Source of the DNA: Planctomycetaceae bacterium
GTDB taxonomy: Bacteria; Planctomycetota; UBA1135; GCA-002686595
Direction of reading: 5' to 3'
Assembly (NCBI GenBank): GCA_013360535.1
Contig: JABWBL010000009.1
Coordinates: 1-19,869, forward strand
Length of the DNA stretch: 19,869 bases
The position numbers and the translations under genes are program-made. The notes beneath the pieces are model-generated. The model ran no database searches and was not told where the DNA came from. It was given only the letters and a program-made list of their open reading frames with translations. This document shows positions 7,311 through 15,277 of this stretch, one piece after another (position 1 is the stretch's first letter; each line of letters starts with the position of its first letter).

Positions 7311-9359
7311 ATGCGCAACTTCCCTTCATCGCTGCGCCGGTGGTTCGTGATCGCGGTGTGCGGGCTCGTGGGAGCGTGCGCGACGCGCTCGGGAATCGAA
7401 GGGAACGGAGCCGCGGTCGATGAAGGGAAGGCGAGTCCGACCGTCGCCACTTCGAGCGCGGTGCGCCCTCAAACCCAAGGGAACGGCGGCGCGACGCAGG
7501 AGGCCGAGCGGATCGTCGTGCTCGAAGACGACGAAAGCGGGCGCGAGAGTTGGCGCGTGAAGGTGGAGGGCTTGCCGATCGAGACGCTCGGGGAGGCGGA
7601 GGAGGTCTCGATCCAAAGTCCGATCGTGGCGCTGGAGTTTGTCGTGCGGGACGCGATCAGCACGTGGGATCTCGAGGTCGTCGACGACGGATTCATCGAG
7701 GTCTGGCTTCCGTGCAAGCGGTCCGAGCTCGCGGAAGTGCGGGCGCTCGCGGCCTCGGCGGAGCGCGTGCGCTGGCGGCCGGTGCCGGGCTTCGAGACCT
7801 TGCCGCTGGAGTGCGAAGGAGAACGGCTGCTCCGTTTCGAGCGCGCGCCGAAGACGCTTCTGCGGGTCACGGATGCGGAGACGGGAGCGCCGCTCAAGAG
7901 CGTCGACATCGAACGCCTCGAGAGTCGAGAACCGTTCTCGTGGGTGGGCATGTACCTGCTGGATCCGCTCAACGACAAGCGGTTCCATCCGAGCGTCTGG
8001 CAACAGCCCATCGAGCTCGAGTCGCTCCTCCCATCGGCCATCGGGCTCGCAGGACCCGTGGAGTTCTTCGTCAAGGCCAAGGGGCGCGCCGGGGACTGCA
8101 TCGCCGTGGCGCTCGGTTCCGGCGGCACTCATGAGCTCGCGCTCCAGCGCGAAGCGTCCGTGCAAGTCACCTGGCGCGTGCCCGACGGGATCCGGAAAAT
8201 GCTGGACGACTCCCGGTTACAGGTCCGTGCGAGCTTCGTCCGCGAGGAAGACAGCGCCGCGCCGGTGATCGTGTCTTCACCGGGTCAGTCCGCGGCCATC
8301 GAGCATCGACCGCAGCGCGTCGCTCCAAGCTCCTCGGTCGACTCCGGCGCTGACGCCCGCGGGCCGTTCCTCACCGCAAAGATGTCGGGGCTCGCCCCTG
8401 GGCAGCACGTCGCGCGTCTGGAGCTCGTCGGAGAGAGGTTGATTCGTTCGACGCCGCTCGCGAGCGGGCGGTTCTCGCTCGTCGACGGGGAACATGCGCA
8501 GATCGAGCTCGAGAGCGACTTCGAGGCGGCGTCCCTTCCGGTGACGCGCGCGTTCGAACTGGACGTCGCTGTTGAATACGGTCTCGCCCCGAGGTGCTGG
8601 GTCAAGCTGGCGCGACTCGAGCCGGAGGTGGAGTATCTCGGCGAGGAGGATCTGCCGTTCGACCGCGCCTCCCGTCGCACGGCTCCAGTGCTCGTCTCTC
8701 CGGGCGAATACGTCCTGCGCGTCAGCGGGGACTTCAACTTCGCCACCAGGCTCACCGTGGCGCCGGGCGGTGACGAGCTCCGCCGCGTCGTCGTTCCGGC
8801 GCCGTCCAGGTTCAGCGTGCGGCTCTCCACCGTCGATTCGCGCGACGTGGAGTGGCCGGAGAAGCTCTGCTGGAGGGCCCTGTTCGATGTCGGCGGCTCC
8901 CTCGAGTCGCGGACGCGCTCGCGGTTCCCGCATCGCGACATCTACGACATCCTGTCGCCATCGAGCTCGATCGAACTCCAGTTCCCGCGCGAGTCCCGGG
9001 TCCACTTGCCGGAAGGAACGACGCGGCGCCTCGACGGCGCCGGCGAGCACGTCGTCGCCGTCGTTCCCGCGCCCTGCCTGCGCTTCCAGCTCGTGGCGAA
9101 CGGAGCGCGCATGCCGTTCCCCTCGAGATTCCCGATCCAGCGCGTGTCGAGCTTCTCGCTCGTGCCGAAGCTCGATCAGGAACGTGTTCATCTGCAGGCC
9201 GGCAAGGTCGCCGAGGAGCGCGTCTGGTTCCCCGAGCCCGGCCAGTACGAGCTCTCCTTCCCCAATCTCAAGGGCTACGAGCCGCTCCCCAACCTCGTCG
9301 TGAACGTCTCCGCCGGCGACGACCGCCTGATCGAGCTGCCGCTCGTGGTGGAGCGCTGA
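7311..9359 (+). CDS. Array paralogue P3, type B: predicted lipoprotein (682 aa)
   Basis: MRNFPSSLRRW plus a hydrophobic core leads to a lipobox LVGAC with Cys at residue 23, so export, lipid attachment and cleavage are predicted. The Ala after Cys would not retain it in the inner membrane under the E. coli sorting rule. The mature part begins CATRSG, as in P5. A low-complexity linker reaches about residue 78. The type B first module (WRVKVEGLP) follows, then a carboxypeptidase-regulatory-like domain at about 182-280 (TDAETGAPL, GSGGTHELAL). Later modules carry GLAPGQHVARL and SPGEYVLRVSGDF. The C-terminal module is VWFPEPGQYEL. The last 87 coding bases are almost identical to those of P5, which points to recent duplication or conversion. 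No enzyme motif is seen. The function is unknown; a cell-surface structural or binding role is inferred. Confidence 0.87.
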   Translation: MRNFPSSLRRWFVIAVCGLVGACATRSGIEGNGAAVDEGKASPTVATSSAVRPQTQGNGGATQEAERIVVLEDDESGRESWRVKVEGLPIETLGEAEEVSIQSPIVALEFVVRDAISTWDLEVVDDGFIEVWLPCKRSELAEVRALAASAERVRWRPVPGFETLPLECEGERLLRFERAPKTLLRVTDAETGAPLKSVDIERLESREPFSWVGMYLLDPLNDKRFHPSVWQQPIELESLLPSAIGLAGPVEFFVKAKGRAGDCIAVALGSGGTHELALQREASVQVTWRVPDGIRKMLDDSRLQVRASFVREEDSAAPVIVSSPGQSAAIEHRPQRVAPSSSVDSGADARGPFLTAKMSGLAPGQHVARLELVGERLIRSTPLASGRFSLVDGEHAQIELESDFEAASLPVTRAFELDVAVEYGLAPRCWVKLARLEPEVEYLGEEDLPFDRASRRTAPVLVSPGEYVLRVSGDFNFATRLTVAPGGDELRRVVVPAPSRFSVRLSTVDSRDVEWPEKLCWRALFDVGGSLESRTRSRFPHRDIYDILSPSSSIELQFPRESRVHLPEGTTRRLDGAGEHVVAVVPAPCLRFQLVANGARMPFPSRFPIQRVSSFSLVPKLDQERVHLQAGKVAEERVWFPEPGQYELSFPNLKGYEPLPNLVVNVSAGDDRLIELPLVVER

Positions 9360-9368
9360 CTCGGCGCG
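9271..9368 (+). repeat. 98-bp near-identical repeat, copy 1 (end of P3)
   Basis: This stretch covers the last 29 codons and stop of P3 plus 9 bases of spacer. Comparison by eye with 13488-13585 at the end of P5 shows only two mismatches, one in each of two Val/Ala or Leu codons. This is far more conserved than the rest of the two genes and includes non-coding bases. Confidence 0.85.
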
Positions 9369-9369
9369 C

Positions 9370-9398
9370 TTGACAGCCTCGCACGAGAGGTCAAGTAT
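9370..9398 (+). promoter_or_regulatory. Promoter-like pair TTGACA-N17-AAGTAT before P4
   Basis: A perfect -35 consensus TTGACA (9370-9375) is followed after 17 bases by AAGTAT (9393-9398), the most TATAAT-like member of the set. The P4 start is 10 bases downstream. The predicted transcript would begin about 3 to 5 bases before ATG. This is the strongest promoter candidate in the array. Confidence 0.6.
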
Positions 9399-9408
9399 CG
9401 GACTTCCC

Positions 9409-11475
9409 ATGCGCAGCTTTCCTCGCAGGCTCGGCTGGTGGTTCGTGGCGCTGGTGTTCGCCGTCATGGCGATCGATCGGGTGCTCGTGCGGTGGCCGAC
9501 GGATGACTCGAATGCGCATCCGGTGATCGCGATTCAGGAGACACCTTCGGATTTGGCGGCTCGATCTGCGGCGCCACCGTCGCGCGAAACCGAGCGAGGT
9601 GCGGATACGGACGACGTTGACCAGGCCGACGCGGAGCGTGTTCCCGTGTCCCCGGACGCGCGGGGCGCTCGCACGGCGCGGCCTGGCACGGGCGAGCGCT
9701 GGAGCGGCCGTGTGACGTTCGTCGGACCGGAGCCTGCTCGCGATTCGTTCGACCTGTGGACTATTGCCGAAGGCGAACTGCTGCTCGACTTCGAAGGCGT
9801 GGGCGGCGTGCGACTGCGCAGGGCGAGCACGATCAAGGACGGTGCGTGGAGTTTCGAGCTTCCTTTCGTCGCGGAGGACATCGTTGAGGTGAAGGTCGCG
9901 GGCGTCCTTCGACGCGAGCGCCTGTGGAGCCCGAGAGCGGGCTTCGAGCGCTTGCCGCTCGAACTCGGGACCATTCCAGAGATCGAAGTCGAAGCCGCCC
10001 CAGTCACGACGCTTCGTGTGGTCGACGCCGGGAGCGGCGCTCCGATCCAGCCGTTCCACTGCACCTTCGACGACGAGCTCTCTTCGTCACCGCTCGCTTC
10101 CGTCGAGCAGGGCTGGGGCGGGATCTGCGAAGAGGAGACGCTCGAGCTCCATCCGCGCCGTTGGTGGTTCCTTCAGCCGGGTCCGAAGCTCGTTGCGATC
10201 GTCCGCGCCGAGGGGCATGTCGCCAGCTCCGTGGAATTCTCGCTGGGTTCCGGCGAGACCCACGTGGTCCGCCTGCGGCTCGCTGGAAGTGCGAAATTGA
10301 GCTGGTCGCTGCCCGAGCGGCACGATCTCTCGGAGGAGGAGTTCTTCGCCGATTCCATCGAACTGGTCGTCGAAACAAGGGACGCGCAAGGCGTCGCGAC
10401 CTCGGACGAGCTCGTGAGGACCGCACGCTACAGTCGCTTCGAGTTCGACACGAACGACGGCACGCCCGCGAGCCTCGGGCGCAGGCCGGAGCCCGTCGTG
10501 GTCGTCGAAGGTCTGGCGCCGGGGTCGTACCGAGCGACCGTGACGGAGAGATCGATTTGGTCGAGCGAAGGAAGTCCCGTCGCTCAGGCTTCGTTTCGGG
10601 TCCGCGCCGGGCATCGCACCGAGGTGGTGCTGCGCGACTCGACTGCTGCGGGGGAACCGCAGTCGCCGCTCCAACTGGCGATCGAGCTCTCCGATGACTC
10701 GGCCTCGCCACGCGGCGAGCGTGTCCGAATCCAGCGGCGCACCACCGAGGGCTGGAGCCAGGGGCGGACGCTCGCCTTGTTCTCGACGTGGAAGACGGAA
10801 GCCTTTCCGGTGCCGTACGGCAGCTTCCGTGCCTCGGTGACGGGCCTGCGCGAGTTCACGCTCGAGTTCGAGCATTCGGCAACCTCCGAGCAGCCCGTCC
10901 GGCTGCGGGCCCCTCCGTTCCAGCGCCTCGAGGTTCACCTTCGGTTGGACTCGGGTGACACCGCCGCGCGTCGCGAGCGCCTGCATTGGCGGCCGATCGG
11001 CGAGAGCCAGACCGATGGAATGGTCGAACGTGTCGCGAACCAACCCGGCACCTTCGAGCTCTTCACCCAGAGCCTGCCGATCGAAATCGCCATCGAGGAC
11101 GATTCTCGCTACGAACTGGCCGGCGGCCCGTGGTTGAGGCTCGCTGCGCCCGGTCTCCACGAGGTCGTCGCCGTCGACAAGGCCAGATTCCGCCTGCGGT
11201 TCCTCGACGACGGCAAGCCGGTGCGAATTCCGATCGGCATGTCGATCTCGGTGCACGCCGAGCCGGATTTCGGATTGGCCGTCAGCGCTCCGCGCAAACG
11301 TGTCGCCGTCGGCTCCAGCTTTCCCAACGAGCTCCACGTCTGGTTCACCCGCTTCGGCGAACAACGGATCACGTTCGGTGAGCTGCCCGGCTTCGAGCCG
11401 ATTCCAGATCTGGCGGTGGACGTGAAGCGGGGCGATGATCGGGTGGTCGAGCTCACGCTGGTCAGGGGGCGCTGA
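9409..11475 (+). CDS. Array paralogue P4, type A: anchored multi-domain beta-sandwich protein (688 aa)
   Basis: MRSFPRRLGWW leads into a hydrophobic segment at about residues 10-25, a probable signal anchor. A long Pro/Asp/Arg-rich linker reaches about residue 94. The first module (ERWSGRVTFVGPE, then ELPFVAED) parallels P1. The carboxypeptidase-regulatory-like module at about 200-290 includes VVDAGSGAPI and GSGETHVVRL, the latter almost identical to P1. Later come GLAPGSYRATV, IQRRTTEGW, PYGSFRASVTG and SLPIEI. The last module reads VWFTRFGEQRI, so the usual PEPGxYEL has drifted. No catalytic residues are recognised and the function is unknown. ATG 9409 was preferred over the in-frame TTG/ATG near 9370 because that region forms the promoter-like element and 9409 starts the conserved MRxFP motif. 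It begins 49 bases after P3 and lacks a visible Shine-Dalgarno sequence. Confidence 0.85.
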   Translation: MRSFPRRLGWWFVALVFAVMAIDRVLVRWPTDDSNAHPVIAIQETPSDLAARSAAPPSRETERGADTDDVDQADAERVPVSPDARGARTARPGTGERWSGRVTFVGPEPARDSFDLWTIAEGELLLDFEGVGGVRLRRASTIKDGAWSFELPFVAEDIVEVKVAGVLRRERLWSPRAGFERLPLELGTIPEIEVEAAPVTTLRVVDAGSGAPIQPFHCTFDDELSSSPLASVEQGWGGICEEETLELHPRRWWFLQPGPKLVAIVRAEGHVASSVEFSLGSGETHVVRLRLAGSAKLSWSLPERHDLSEEEFFADSIELVVETRDAQGVATSDELVRTARYSRFEFDTNDGTPASLGRRPEPVVVVEGLAPGSYRATVTERSIWSSEGSPVAQASFRVRAGHRTEVVLRDSTAAGEPQSPLQLAIELSDDSASPRGERVRIQRRTTEGWSQGRTLALFSTWKTEAFPVPYGSFRASVTGLREFTLEFEHSATSEQPVRLRAPPFQRLEVHLRLDSGDTAARRERLHWRPIGESQTDGMVERVANQPGTFELFTQSLPIEIAIEDDSRYELAGGPWLRLAAPGLHEVVAVDKARFRLRFLDDGKPVRIPIGMSISVHAEPDFGLAVSAPRKRVAVGSSFPNELHVWFTRFGEQRITFGELPGFEPIPDLAVDVKRGDDRVVELTLVRGR

Positions 11476-11508
11476 TCTGCGCGACTCGGTGACGGTTCAC
11501 CCGCCATC

Positions 11509-11516
11509 TGGCATCG
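11509..11516 (+). promoter_or_regulatory. Conserved TGGCATCG start-proximal element before P5
   Basis: The hexamer TGGCAT lies exactly 10 bases before ATG, like P2, P3 and P4, and is followed by CG as in every copy. No TTGACA is present at 17 bases. A weak GAAGG 4 bases before ATG could assist ribosome binding here. Confidence 0.4.
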
Positions 11517-11524
11517 AAGGCCGC

Positions 11525-13576
11525 ATGCTCAACTTGTTGACCTCTCATCGAAGTCTGCTTCTCGCCGTGATGCTCGGGCTCCTGGGCGCGTGCGCGACGC
11601 GGTCTGGAGTCGAAGAGAGCGGATCTGCGTTGGACGCAGGGAAGGCGCGTCCGGCTGTCGCCAGCTCGAGCGAAGCGCGAGCCGATCGCCAGATTGGGAA
11701 CGGCTCGACGCAAGCGGCCGAGCCGGCAGTGGCGCTCGACGTCGACGACGAAGCTGAGCGAGAGCCTTGGCGGGTACGGATCGAGGGCTTGCCGCTCGTG
11801 CCTTCTCGAGAGGACGACGACTACGGCGAGGAGAGCCCGGTCGTCGCGTACGAGCTGGTCGGGCGCGATGGTCGGAGCTTGCGCGAGCACCACTTCGTGG
11901 AGGACGGGTTCATCGAGATCCGCTTCCATCGCAAGAGATTCGAGCTGGCCGAGGTGCGCGTCCACGGTGCGTCGGCGAACGGCGTGCGCTTCAGGCCAGC
12001 GAAGGGCTTCGAGAGCCTGCCGCTGGAGACGGACGGCGAGCGGGTCCTTCGTTATGAGCCTGCTCCAACGACGCGTCTGATCGTTCGGGACATGGAGACT
12101 GGCGAGCCCATCGAACGCGGCGAACTGGAACTCGTGCGCGGTGACGAGCCGTTCAACTGGGAATACGAGAGCATTCTCGAACCGCTGTACGCTCGCGCGA
12201 AGGTCCAGAACTTCGGCCGCGATCCGATCGGACTGGACTGGTGCCTGCCGCCGATCCTTGGGCTCTGCGGACGGGTGGAGTTCGCGGTGCGCGCGGAGGG
12301 ACGGGCGGAACGACGCATCGCGGTGGCGCTCGGCTCGGGCGGCACGCACGCGATCTGGCTGCAGCGCGGAGCCGCGGTGCAACTCGACTGGCGAATCCCG
12401 GAGCAACTCGTGGACTTGGGCATGAGCGACAGTCCGAAGGTTCTCGCGAGACTCGAGAGCGAGGAAGAGACCGGCATTCTGGCCGTCACGTCGGATCCCC
12501 CCGGTTCGAACGTGATCGAGCCTCGGCCGCAGAACCACAGGTGGGTTGAGGCCGTCGGTTCGCGCCTCGAGGATCAGGGCCCTTGTCGGCGCGCGCGCTT
12601 CGAAGGGCTCGCTCCGGGCACGTACATCGCTCACTTTTCCTTCGCGCAGGAGGATCTGGTCCAGCTTACGCCGCTCGCGCAAGGGCGTTTTGCCGTGGAA
12701 TCCGGGCAGCGCGTGGAAGTCGAGCTCGAGAGCGCGTTCGAACTCGAGGCGCTGCCGTCGAGGCTCGCCTTCGAACTCGACGTCCCCGCGGAATACGTCG
12801 ACGCGCCGACTCGCAGGGTGAGCCTCTGCCGGATCGAGGGCGGCAGGACCACGAACAGCAGGTCGAGCCTGTCGTTCGACCGGAGGACAGGGCGCACGGG
12901 TCCGGAGTTCGTGTCGCCCGGAGACTACGAGCTGACGGTCTCGGGTGACCTTGCGCTGCGAACGATCGTGACCGTCGGCGCCGGCACGAGGGAAATCCGC
13001 CGCATCACGATTCCTTCGCCGCAGCCGTTTCGGGTGCGACTCGTCACCGAGGCGGCACACGTCGGGCCGCTCCCGACGACCCTCGAGTGGAGGTCCTTGC
13101 TCGAAATCGGCCACTCGCGCCGGAATCGCTCCGACGCGGTGTCGGGACAACCCGGCGTGTTCGAGTTCCTCGCGCCGTCCGCCTCGATCGAGGTCCTGCT
13201 TCCGCGCTTTGGCCCGCTCCAGCTGCAGAACGGAGACGCGCAACGCCTCGACGGGGGTGGTGAGCACGTCGTCACCCTCGTGCCCGCGCCGTACTTGCGC
13301 TTCCATCTCCTGCGCGACGGCCAGCGCATCACGGTTCCCTTGCGATTCAAGGTCGAGCGCAGCCTCTCCGACTCGGCCGGTCGGTACCTCTTTCAGGAAC
13401 GCATCCGCCTTGAGTCCGGCTTCGGCGAGGAACAGCGCGTCTGGTTCCCTGAGCCCGGCGAGTACGAACTCAAGTTCCGCAAGCTCGAGGGCTACGAGCC
13501 GCTCCCCAACCTCGCCGTGAACGTCTCCGCCGGCGACGACCGCCTGATCGAGCTGCCGCTGGTGGTGGAGCGCTGA
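11525..13576 (+). CDS. Array paralogue P5, type B: predicted lipoprotein (683 aa)
   Basis: The signal peptide MLNLLTSHRSLLLAVMLG ends in a lipobox LLGAC with Cys at residue 23, and the mature protein starts CATRSG exactly as in P3. The h-region differs from the MRNFP form of other copies, although the sequence after the Cys matches P3 closely. An acidic linker reaches about residue 78, followed by the type B first module (WRVRIEGLP, YELVGRDGRS). A carboxypeptidase-regulatory-like domain follows at about 184-282 (RDMETGEPI, GSGGTHAIWL). Then come GLAPGTYIAHF, SPGDYELTVSGD and VWFPEPGEYEL. The closest relative is P3, and the two share a near-identical 3' end. The function is unknown; a surface lipoprotein with a binding or scaffold role is inferred. 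ATG 11525 was chosen because it starts the signal peptide; the frame is open upstream into P4 but nothing there looks coding. Confidence 0.87.
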   Translation: MLNLLTSHRSLLLAVMLGLLGACATRSGVEESGSALDAGKARPAVASSSEARADRQIGNGSTQAAEPAVALDVDDEAEREPWRVRIEGLPLVPSREDDDYGEESPVVAYELVGRDGRSLREHHFVEDGFIEIRFHRKRFELAEVRVHGASANGVRFRPAKGFESLPLETDGERVLRYEPAPTTRLIVRDMETGEPIERGELELVRGDEPFNWEYESILEPLYARAKVQNFGRDPIGLDWCLPPILGLCGRVEFAVRAEGRAERRIAVALGSGGTHAIWLQRGAAVQLDWRIPEQLVDLGMSDSPKVLARLESEEETGILAVTSDPPGSNVIEPRPQNHRWVEAVGSRLEDQGPCRRARFEGLAPGTYIAHFSFAQEDLVQLTPLAQGRFAVESGQRVEVELESAFELEALPSRLAFELDVPAEYVDAPTRRVSLCRIEGGRTTNSRSSLSFDRRTGRTGPEFVSPGDYELTVSGDLALRTIVTVGAGTREIRRITIPSPQPFRVRLVTEAAHVGPLPTTLEWRSLLEIGHSRRNRSDAVSGQPGVFEFLAPSASIEVLLPRFGPLQLQNGDAQRLDGGGEHVVTLVPAPYLRFHLLRDGQRITVPLRFKVERSLSDSAGRYLFQERIRLESGFGEEQRVWFPEPGEYELKFRKLEGYEPLPNLAVNVSAGDDRLIELPLVVER

Positions 13577-13585
13577 CTCGGCGCG
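13488..13585 (+). repeat. 98-bp near-identical repeat, copy 2 (end of P5)
   Basis: This is the partner of 9271-9368, at the same position relative to the stop codon and running 9 bases into the spacer. After those shared bases the two spacers diverge abruptly, so the tract has a definite right boundary. Confidence 0.85.
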
Positions 13586-13595
13586 ACCGACCACA

Positions 13596-13603
13596 GGGCA
13601 TCG
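13596..13603 (+). promoter_or_regulatory. Conserved GGGCATCG start-proximal element before P6
   Basis: GGGCATCG occurs 10 bases before ATG, counted from the end of the octamer. The spacer between P5 and P6 is the shortest with this element at a full distance (37 bases) and seems to have lost the part that holds TTGACA in other spacers. Confidence 0.35.
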
Positions 13604-13613
13604 AAGACGCCTC

Positions 13614-15236
13614 ATGCGCAAACTCCCGCTTTCGCTGCGCTGGATGCTCGCGCTGGTGGGCGTGCTGGGCGGTGTCGTGGGCGTGCGTTGGAGCATGAAT
13701 TCGGGGGAATTGGATACGCGGCGGCTGCAGGAGCTGGAGAGCGCGGTCGCGTTGGAATCGTCGACGGAAGCGTCGGCGAACAGCGAGGGTGGTGCGGGAC
13801 GAGAGGCCGTCGCGCCGATGTCCGACGAAGCGGCGACGGAGGCGGGGGCGTGCTGGCTGCATGTGCTGGACGAAGTGAGCGGAGAGGCGTTGCCGACGGT
13901 GCAGATCCGCGGGCTCTCGCGGCCGACGGGGGCGAACGCGACCGATCCGCTGCGGGCGCTCGCGCTCGACGTGCGCAAGGATGATTCGTACCTGTTTCGC
14001 GCGCCACTGGACCTGGCGACGGTTGCGCAGGGTCGGATGAACTTGACGCTGCAGGTTGCCGCACCCGGCCATGGTTGGGCAACCGCGCTCGTCGCGTTGG
14101 AGGGAGGTTCCGTCACGGTGCGCCTGCGCCGCGCGGGAAGTGCTCGAATGCGCCTCGCCAGGTCGGATCTGTTCGAGTCACCGCCGAACCTGAGCGTTGC
14201 ACGTTGCGCGTTGCCACTCGTGGGGGAGCCTGGGCCCGTCGCGCGCGATGTGGCGACGTTCCTGTTGTCGTCGACGGAGGTGCTTGTGGAGAACCTCGAT
14301 CCGGGTTGTCACGTCGCGACGGCTTCGACGTTCCTCGCGCTGGAGGGTGACGCTGAGGTTGCACGCGCCCAGTTCGAGGTACTCGCGGGTGAATGCAGCG
14401 AAGTGTTGCTGGAGCCGCAAAGCGACCTGCTCGCGGGCTTCGGGCGCGTTGAAGGCCGGGTGCGCTGGCGCGGGGAGGACGGAAACTGGTTCGACGCGGT
14501 TTCGCTGCGGAACCTCGAGACGGGGCTCGAGAGCGGCTGGAACGGAGATCGGCTGGACGACGATCCGGGTTTGGAGGGGCGCAAGCTCGAGTCCCGGCGC
14601 TTGCCCGCGGGTCGCTATCGAGTGATCGTCGGCGAGCCGGCGATGTGGTGCGAGGAGTTCGAACTGCAGGCGGGAGAGGGGGTCGAGCTCGACCTGCTCG
14701 CGCCGCGGAGACGTCCGACCACGCTCGCGTTCGTGAACACGCACGGAACGCAGCCGGCGCGGCTTCCCGGCTTCGAGTGGCGCCCGGTCGGCACGTGCTC
14801 GGATGAGTCGGAGCTCGAATTTCGCTGGGCGGGCGTCGATGTCTCGGGGCGCGCGACACTGCTCGCGCCGAACGGCATCGAGTTCCGCTTGCCGCGCGCG
14901 ACGGGATGGAGACTCGATCAGCCGGCGCCCACGGGGCGGCTTGCTCACGGGGAACACTGCATCGAGATCCAATGCCTTCCGACCGTTCGGTTCCAGTTGC
15001 AGTGCGCCGATCCCGAGGAGCGCTTGCCGCCGACGCTGACCGTGCGTTGGGACGGCTCGGTGGGAGTCGTGACGCGAGTGCTCGGCGGCCACGCCTCGGT
15101 CGTGGTCGACCGCGCCGGCGCGCTCACGTTCGAATTCGGCGAGTTCGAGGGCTTCCGACCGGTCGGCCCACTGGGAGTCGACGTGCGCGACGGGGACGTG
15201 ACGACCGTCACGCTCGAGCTCGTGAGCTCACGGTGA
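13614..15236 (+). CDS. Array paralogue P6: short, diverged member lacking the first module (540 aa)
   Basis: MRKLPLSLRW and a hydrophobic stretch at about residues 11-24 form the usual signal or anchor. After an acidic low-complexity linker to about residue 78, the protein goes directly into a carboxypeptidase-regulatory-like domain (about 80-173; LHVLDEVSGEALP, LQVAAPGHG). The module present at about residues 70-175 in the other copies is missing, which explains the length about 140 residues below its neighbours. Later motifs persist in weakened form: NLDPGCHVATA, PAGRYRVIVG and a terminal module EFEGFRPVGPL ending in LVSSR. The VWFPEPG signature is lost. The reading frame is intact, so this is a shortened variant rather than an obvious pseudogene. 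The function is unknown. The spacer to P7 is 41 bases. Confidence 0.83.
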   Translation: MRKLPLSLRWMLALVGVLGGVVGVRWSMNSGELDTRRLQELESAVALESSTEASANSEGGAGREAVAPMSDEAATEAGACWLHVLDEVSGEALPTVQIRGLSRPTGANATDPLRALALDVRKDDSYLFRAPLDLATVAQGRMNLTLQVAAPGHGWATALVALEGGSVTVRLRRAGSARMRLARSDLFESPPNLSVARCALPLVGEPGPVARDVATFLLSSTEVLVENLDPGCHVATASTFLALEGDAEVARAQFEVLAGECSEVLLEPQSDLLAGFGRVEGRVRWRGEDGNWFDAVSLRNLETGLESGWNGDRLDDDPGLEGRKLESRRLPAGRYRVIVGEPAMWCEEFELQAGEGVELDLLAPRRRPTTLAFVNTHGTQPARLPGFEWRPVGTCSDESELEFRWAGVDVSGRATLLAPNGIEFRLPRATGWRLDQPAPTGRLAHGEHCIEIQCLPTVRFQLQCADPEERLPPTLTVRWDGSVGVVTRVLGGHASVVVDRAGALTFEFGEFEGFRPVGPLGVDVRDGDVTTVTLELVSSR

Positions 15237-15241
15237 AGCGC

Positions 15242-15270
15242 TTGACAGCGATCCGGCCTCCGTCGAGCAT
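15242..15270 (+). promoter_or_regulatory. Promoter-like pair TTGACA-N17-GAGCAT before P7
   Basis: TTGACA (15242-15247) is again 17 bases from GAGCAT (15265-15270). The GTG start of P7 lies only 7 bases further, so a transcript would start at or next to the initiation codon. Confidence 0.5.
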
Positions 15271-15277
15271 CGCCGGC

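Noticed and set aside
11462..14116. Very long minus-strand open frame (884 codons) opposite P5 and P6
   Set aside because: It crosses the P5/P6 boundary, has no recognisable motif, signal or ribosome site, and is the low-stop reverse frame of high-GC coding sequence. The + strand frames show conserved family motifs.
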